8,521 nucleotides of DNA, from positions 1 through 8,521 of the forward strand of contig JASKJZ010000089.1 of assembly GCA_030154385.1 (NCBI GenBank), written 5' to 3'. Under the pieces are notes generated by a model that was not told the origin of the DNA, made no database searches, and saw only the letters and a program-made list of their open reading frames with translations. This document shows positions 7,287 to 8,521 of the stretch, piece by piece. The stretch comes from Clostridiales bacterium (GTDB lineage Bacteria > Bacillota_A > Clostridia > Lachnospirales > Lachnospiraceae). The translations under genes were made by a program, and so were the position numbers. Each line of letters begins with the position of its first letter. Within the stretch, counting starts at the first letter, position 1.

Positions 7287-7791
7287 AAACATGAAATTGG
7301 CGCAAGACATTCGCTCGCTTTAACGCCAGGATCAACATAGCAGAAGCTATGGCTCCACCCATTGTGGATATCAAAAATGGCAGGATGTAGGTGTAGAATG
7401 CAACCTCCCCTGCATTTGCCCCCATCAGTAAGACAGCAACTGGATAGGCGAAAAGTCCCCCAAGAATTCCCGTTCCAAACACCTCTGCTAATAAAGCTGC
7501 AAAAAGATTTTTACTTTTCCAGTACACAACGCCGCAAAGGAGCGCCCCAAACATGCTTCCAGGAAATGCCATCAAGCTTCCAAGCCCCAATAGATTTCGC
7601 AAAAGACTAGCCGTAAAAGCGACCAAAATCCCATAAAAGGGACCTAGTAAAACTGCACATAGAATGTTCACCATATGCTGTATGGGTGCACATTTGCTTC
7701 CAAGTACAGGAAAGGAAAACATGCTCCCCACCACGGCTACTGCACACAAAATACCTGCCATACATAGTTTTTTTGTTTTGTTCTTGTTCAT
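7285..7791 (-). CDS. thiW: ThiW, ECF transporter substrate-binding (S) component for the thiazole precursor
   Basis: This is a small integral membrane protein of 168 residues, made almost wholly of hydrophobic segments (about 10-30, 37-70, 75-90, 95-122 and 130-157), as expected for a six-helix ECF S-component. The N-terminus MNKNKTKKLCMAGILCAVAVVGS and the segments CAPIQHMVNILCAVLLGPFYG (34-54) and LGSLMAFPGSMFGALLCG (70-87) are typical of ThiW. ThiW is predicted to bind hydroxyethylthiazole and to work with the shared EcfA-EcfA'-EcfT module, which is not in this window. Its place directly behind a TPP riboswitch and ahead of a thiazole kinase supports this. The ATG at 7791 has an AAAGGAG site (7798-7804) six bases upstream. 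It is the first gene of the operon, and its stop lies 13 bases before the next start. Confidence 0.92.
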   Translation of the reverse strand: MNKNKTKKLCMAGILCAVAVVGSMFSFPVLGSKCAPIQHMVNILCAVLLGPFYGILVAFTASLLRNLLGLGSLMAFPGSMFGALLCGVVYWKSKNLFAALLAEVFGTGILGGLFAYPVAVLLMGANAGEVAFYTYILPFLISTMGGAIASAMLILALKRANVLRQFHV

Positions 7792-7821
7792 ATAGAACTC
7801 CTTTCATCCCTAAAATTACGC

Positions 7822-7854
7822 AAAAAAAGAGGAGATACCTGATACGATATCTCC
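7822..7854 (-). terminator. Intrinsic terminator of the TPP riboswitch
   Basis: On the minus strand GGAGATA (7848-7854) pairs perfectly with TATCTCC (7831-7837) around a 10-base loop, followed by TC and seven T residues. It lies between the aptamer and thiW, 31 bases before the thiW start, so it is the expected off-switch when TPP binds the aptamer. Confidence 0.85.
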
Positions 7855-7872
7855 GAAAAAAATCAACTGCTG

Positions 7873-7962
7873 TGACTTCCTACGGCGGCATTATCCGCAT
7901 CAGGTTTAAGGGTCGAAGTTGATTACTTCCTCTCAGCTCGCTAACACGGGCTCCCCTGTTCT
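7873..7962 (-). ncRNA. TPP riboswitch aptamer (THI element)
   Basis: The minus strand holds the conserved THI-box elements in order: AGGGGAGCC, GCTGAGAGG, GACCCTTAAACCTGAT, GCGGATAATGCCGC and CGTAGGAAGTC. I can draw P2 (AGGG with CCCT), P3 (AGC-CG with CG-GCT around TGTTAG), an optional P3a hairpin (GAAGT/ACTTC), P4 (CCT/AGG) and P5 (GCGG/CCGC). The closing stem P1 is poor. Thiamine pyrophosphate binding to this aptamer should favour the downstream terminator and so lower expression of thiW, the fused thi gene, cytX and probably recD2. Confidence 0.97.
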
Positions 7963-7973
7963 TTTACTTTATC

Positions 7974-8002
7974 AATATACCATTGTCCATTTGGATTGTC
8001 AA
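7974..8002 (-). promoter_or_regulatory. Sigma-A type promoter of the thiamine salvage operon
   Basis: On the minus strand a perfect -35 box TTGACA (7997-8002) and a -10 box TATATT (7974-7979, five of six) are separated by exactly 17 bases. The start site would be near 7967, just before the riboswitch aptamer, giving a leader of about 175 bases. The -35 box overlaps the TGA stop (7999-8001) of the preceding gene. Confidence 0.85.
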
Positions 8003-8521
8003 TCTCTAGGTCGCTCCAATATGCAGACGCCATAAGGCTCTAATTCTACTGCATCCTCAATAAATTTGTCATTCAAAACATCATAGTAGAGCTTACTAGC
8101 GGCGAGCATCACCTGATGCGCATTGTGATTCATTACAACGATTGTTTTTCCACCTTCTGCTTCCTGTTCGACCTCTACGACTTCGACTCCCTTTCTACTC
8201 TCTATTTCCGTAGAGAGCATGCTCTGACTTTTTAGATAAAGAGCCAGTCTTTTCATCGCTTCTTCGTCCAGATCACAACCAAGGTAATAGACACTTCCAC
8301 TTCCATATGTGTTCTTTGTAAAGCAGGCTTCATCCTTGTAATAGTCTTCTAAATAACGACCCAGAACTTTTGCAGTCTTTGGTTTTATCACATCACACCA
8401 AAGAGCAGCGGTTCCATCTGCGTATACTCCCGCAGTCTTTGTCATTTTCTGGTATTGTGGATCGTATTCTTCGACTTCTATCCCCGTTAATTCCAAAAAG
8501 ATTCCAGGTACTGTTTCTTGT
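7999..8521 (-). CDS. GH42-like beta-galactosidase, C-terminal part (truncated by window edge)
   Basis: The frame is open to the window edge and holds the last 173 codons of a larger protein. It reads QETVPGIFLELTGIEVEEYDPQ at the visible start, followed by GVYADGTAALWCDVIKPKTAKVLGRY, then KNTYGSGSVYYLGCDLDEEAMKRLALYL, and ends with a small beta-rich domain (VVEVEQEAEGGKTIVVMNHN and YDVLNDKFIEDAVELEPYGVCILE). This order matches the end of the trimerisation domain and the C-terminal beta domain of family 42 glycoside hydrolases, which release terminal galactose or arabinose-type sugars from oligosaccharides. The catalytic barrel with its two glutamates is outside the window, so activity cannot be judged. 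No signal can be seen for secretion because the N-terminus is missing. A TTG within the frame at 8496 is not a real start. No terminator separates it from the thi promoter. Confidence 0.85.
   Translation of the reverse strand, partial: QETVPGIFLELTGIEVEEYDPQYQKMTKTAGVYADGTAALWCDVIKPKTAKVLGRYLEDYYKDEACFTKNTYGSGSVYYLGCDLDEEAMKRLALYLKSQSMLSTEIESRKGVEVVEVEQEAEGGKTIVVMNHNAHQVMLAASKLYYDVLNDKFIEDAVELEPYGVCILERPRD

Noticed and set aside
7272..7310. Extension of the ThiM-ThiE-ThiD protein to an upstream ATG at 7310
   Set aside because: It would overlap thiW by 26 bases and lacks a ribosome binding site, while GTG at 7271 has a near-perfect one and starts where ThiM proteins start.
7855..7868. T-run after AGTTGA on the minus strand as a second terminator
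   Set aside because: No local hairpin precedes it; its only good partner is 56 bases upstream within the aptamer, so the hairpin at 7831-7854 is the better terminator.

Overview
The window looks like a piece of a low-to-mid-GC Gram-positive (Firmicutes) chromosome, most likely a clostridial, Lachnospiraceae-type bacterium. This is inferred from strong AGGAGG-type ribosome binding sites, consensus sigma-A promoters, the RecD2-type helicase (typical of bacteria lacking RecBC), a ThiW transporter component, a TPP riboswitch with an intrinsic terminator, and GH42 and LacI sugar genes. No species can be named from the sequence alone. Every gene is on the minus strand, so transcription runs from high to low coordinates.

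Layout in transcription order: (1) 8521-7999, the C-terminal end of a GH42-like beta-galactosidase, cut by the window edge. (2) 8002-7792, a sigma-A promoter whose -35 box overlaps the stop codon of that gene, then a TPP riboswitch aptamer and an intrinsic terminator. (3) 7791-3809, a tight thiamine-precursor salvage operon: thiW (thiazole uptake), one long gene that fuses ThiM, ThiE and ThiD in a single reading frame, and cytX (HMP uptake). (4) 3793-1613, recD2, a DNA helicase starting 15 bases after cytX and so apparently a passenger in the riboswitch-controlled operon. (5) 1510-488, a LacI-family regulator with its own promoter and an unusual repeat-rich upstream region. (6) 385-1, the N-terminal end of a second LacI-family regulator, cut by the window edge, with a near-perfect promoter and an operator-like palindrome.

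The thiamine genes form a coherent salvage unit. CytX brings in hydroxymethylpyrimidine (HMP) and the ThiD domain phosphorylates it twice. ThiW, with a shared ECF energising module not encoded here, brings in the thiazole alcohol and the ThiM domain phosphorylates it. The ThiE domain joins the two halves to thiamine monophosphate. The final kinase (ThiL), de novo genes (thiC, thiG, thiS) and the ECF ATPases are not in the window. TPP made at the end of the pathway should shut the operon through the riboswitch terminator.

The most notable points are the three-domain ThiM-ThiE-ThiD fusion and the placement of recD2 behind a TPP riboswitch. I saw no mobile elements, CRISPR arrays, tRNA or rRNA genes, and no clear evidence of a wholly new system. 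The longest gene-free stretch is 7792-7998, which is filled by the thi promoter and riboswitch; the other gaps (386-487, 1511-1612) are about 100 bases and hold promoters.
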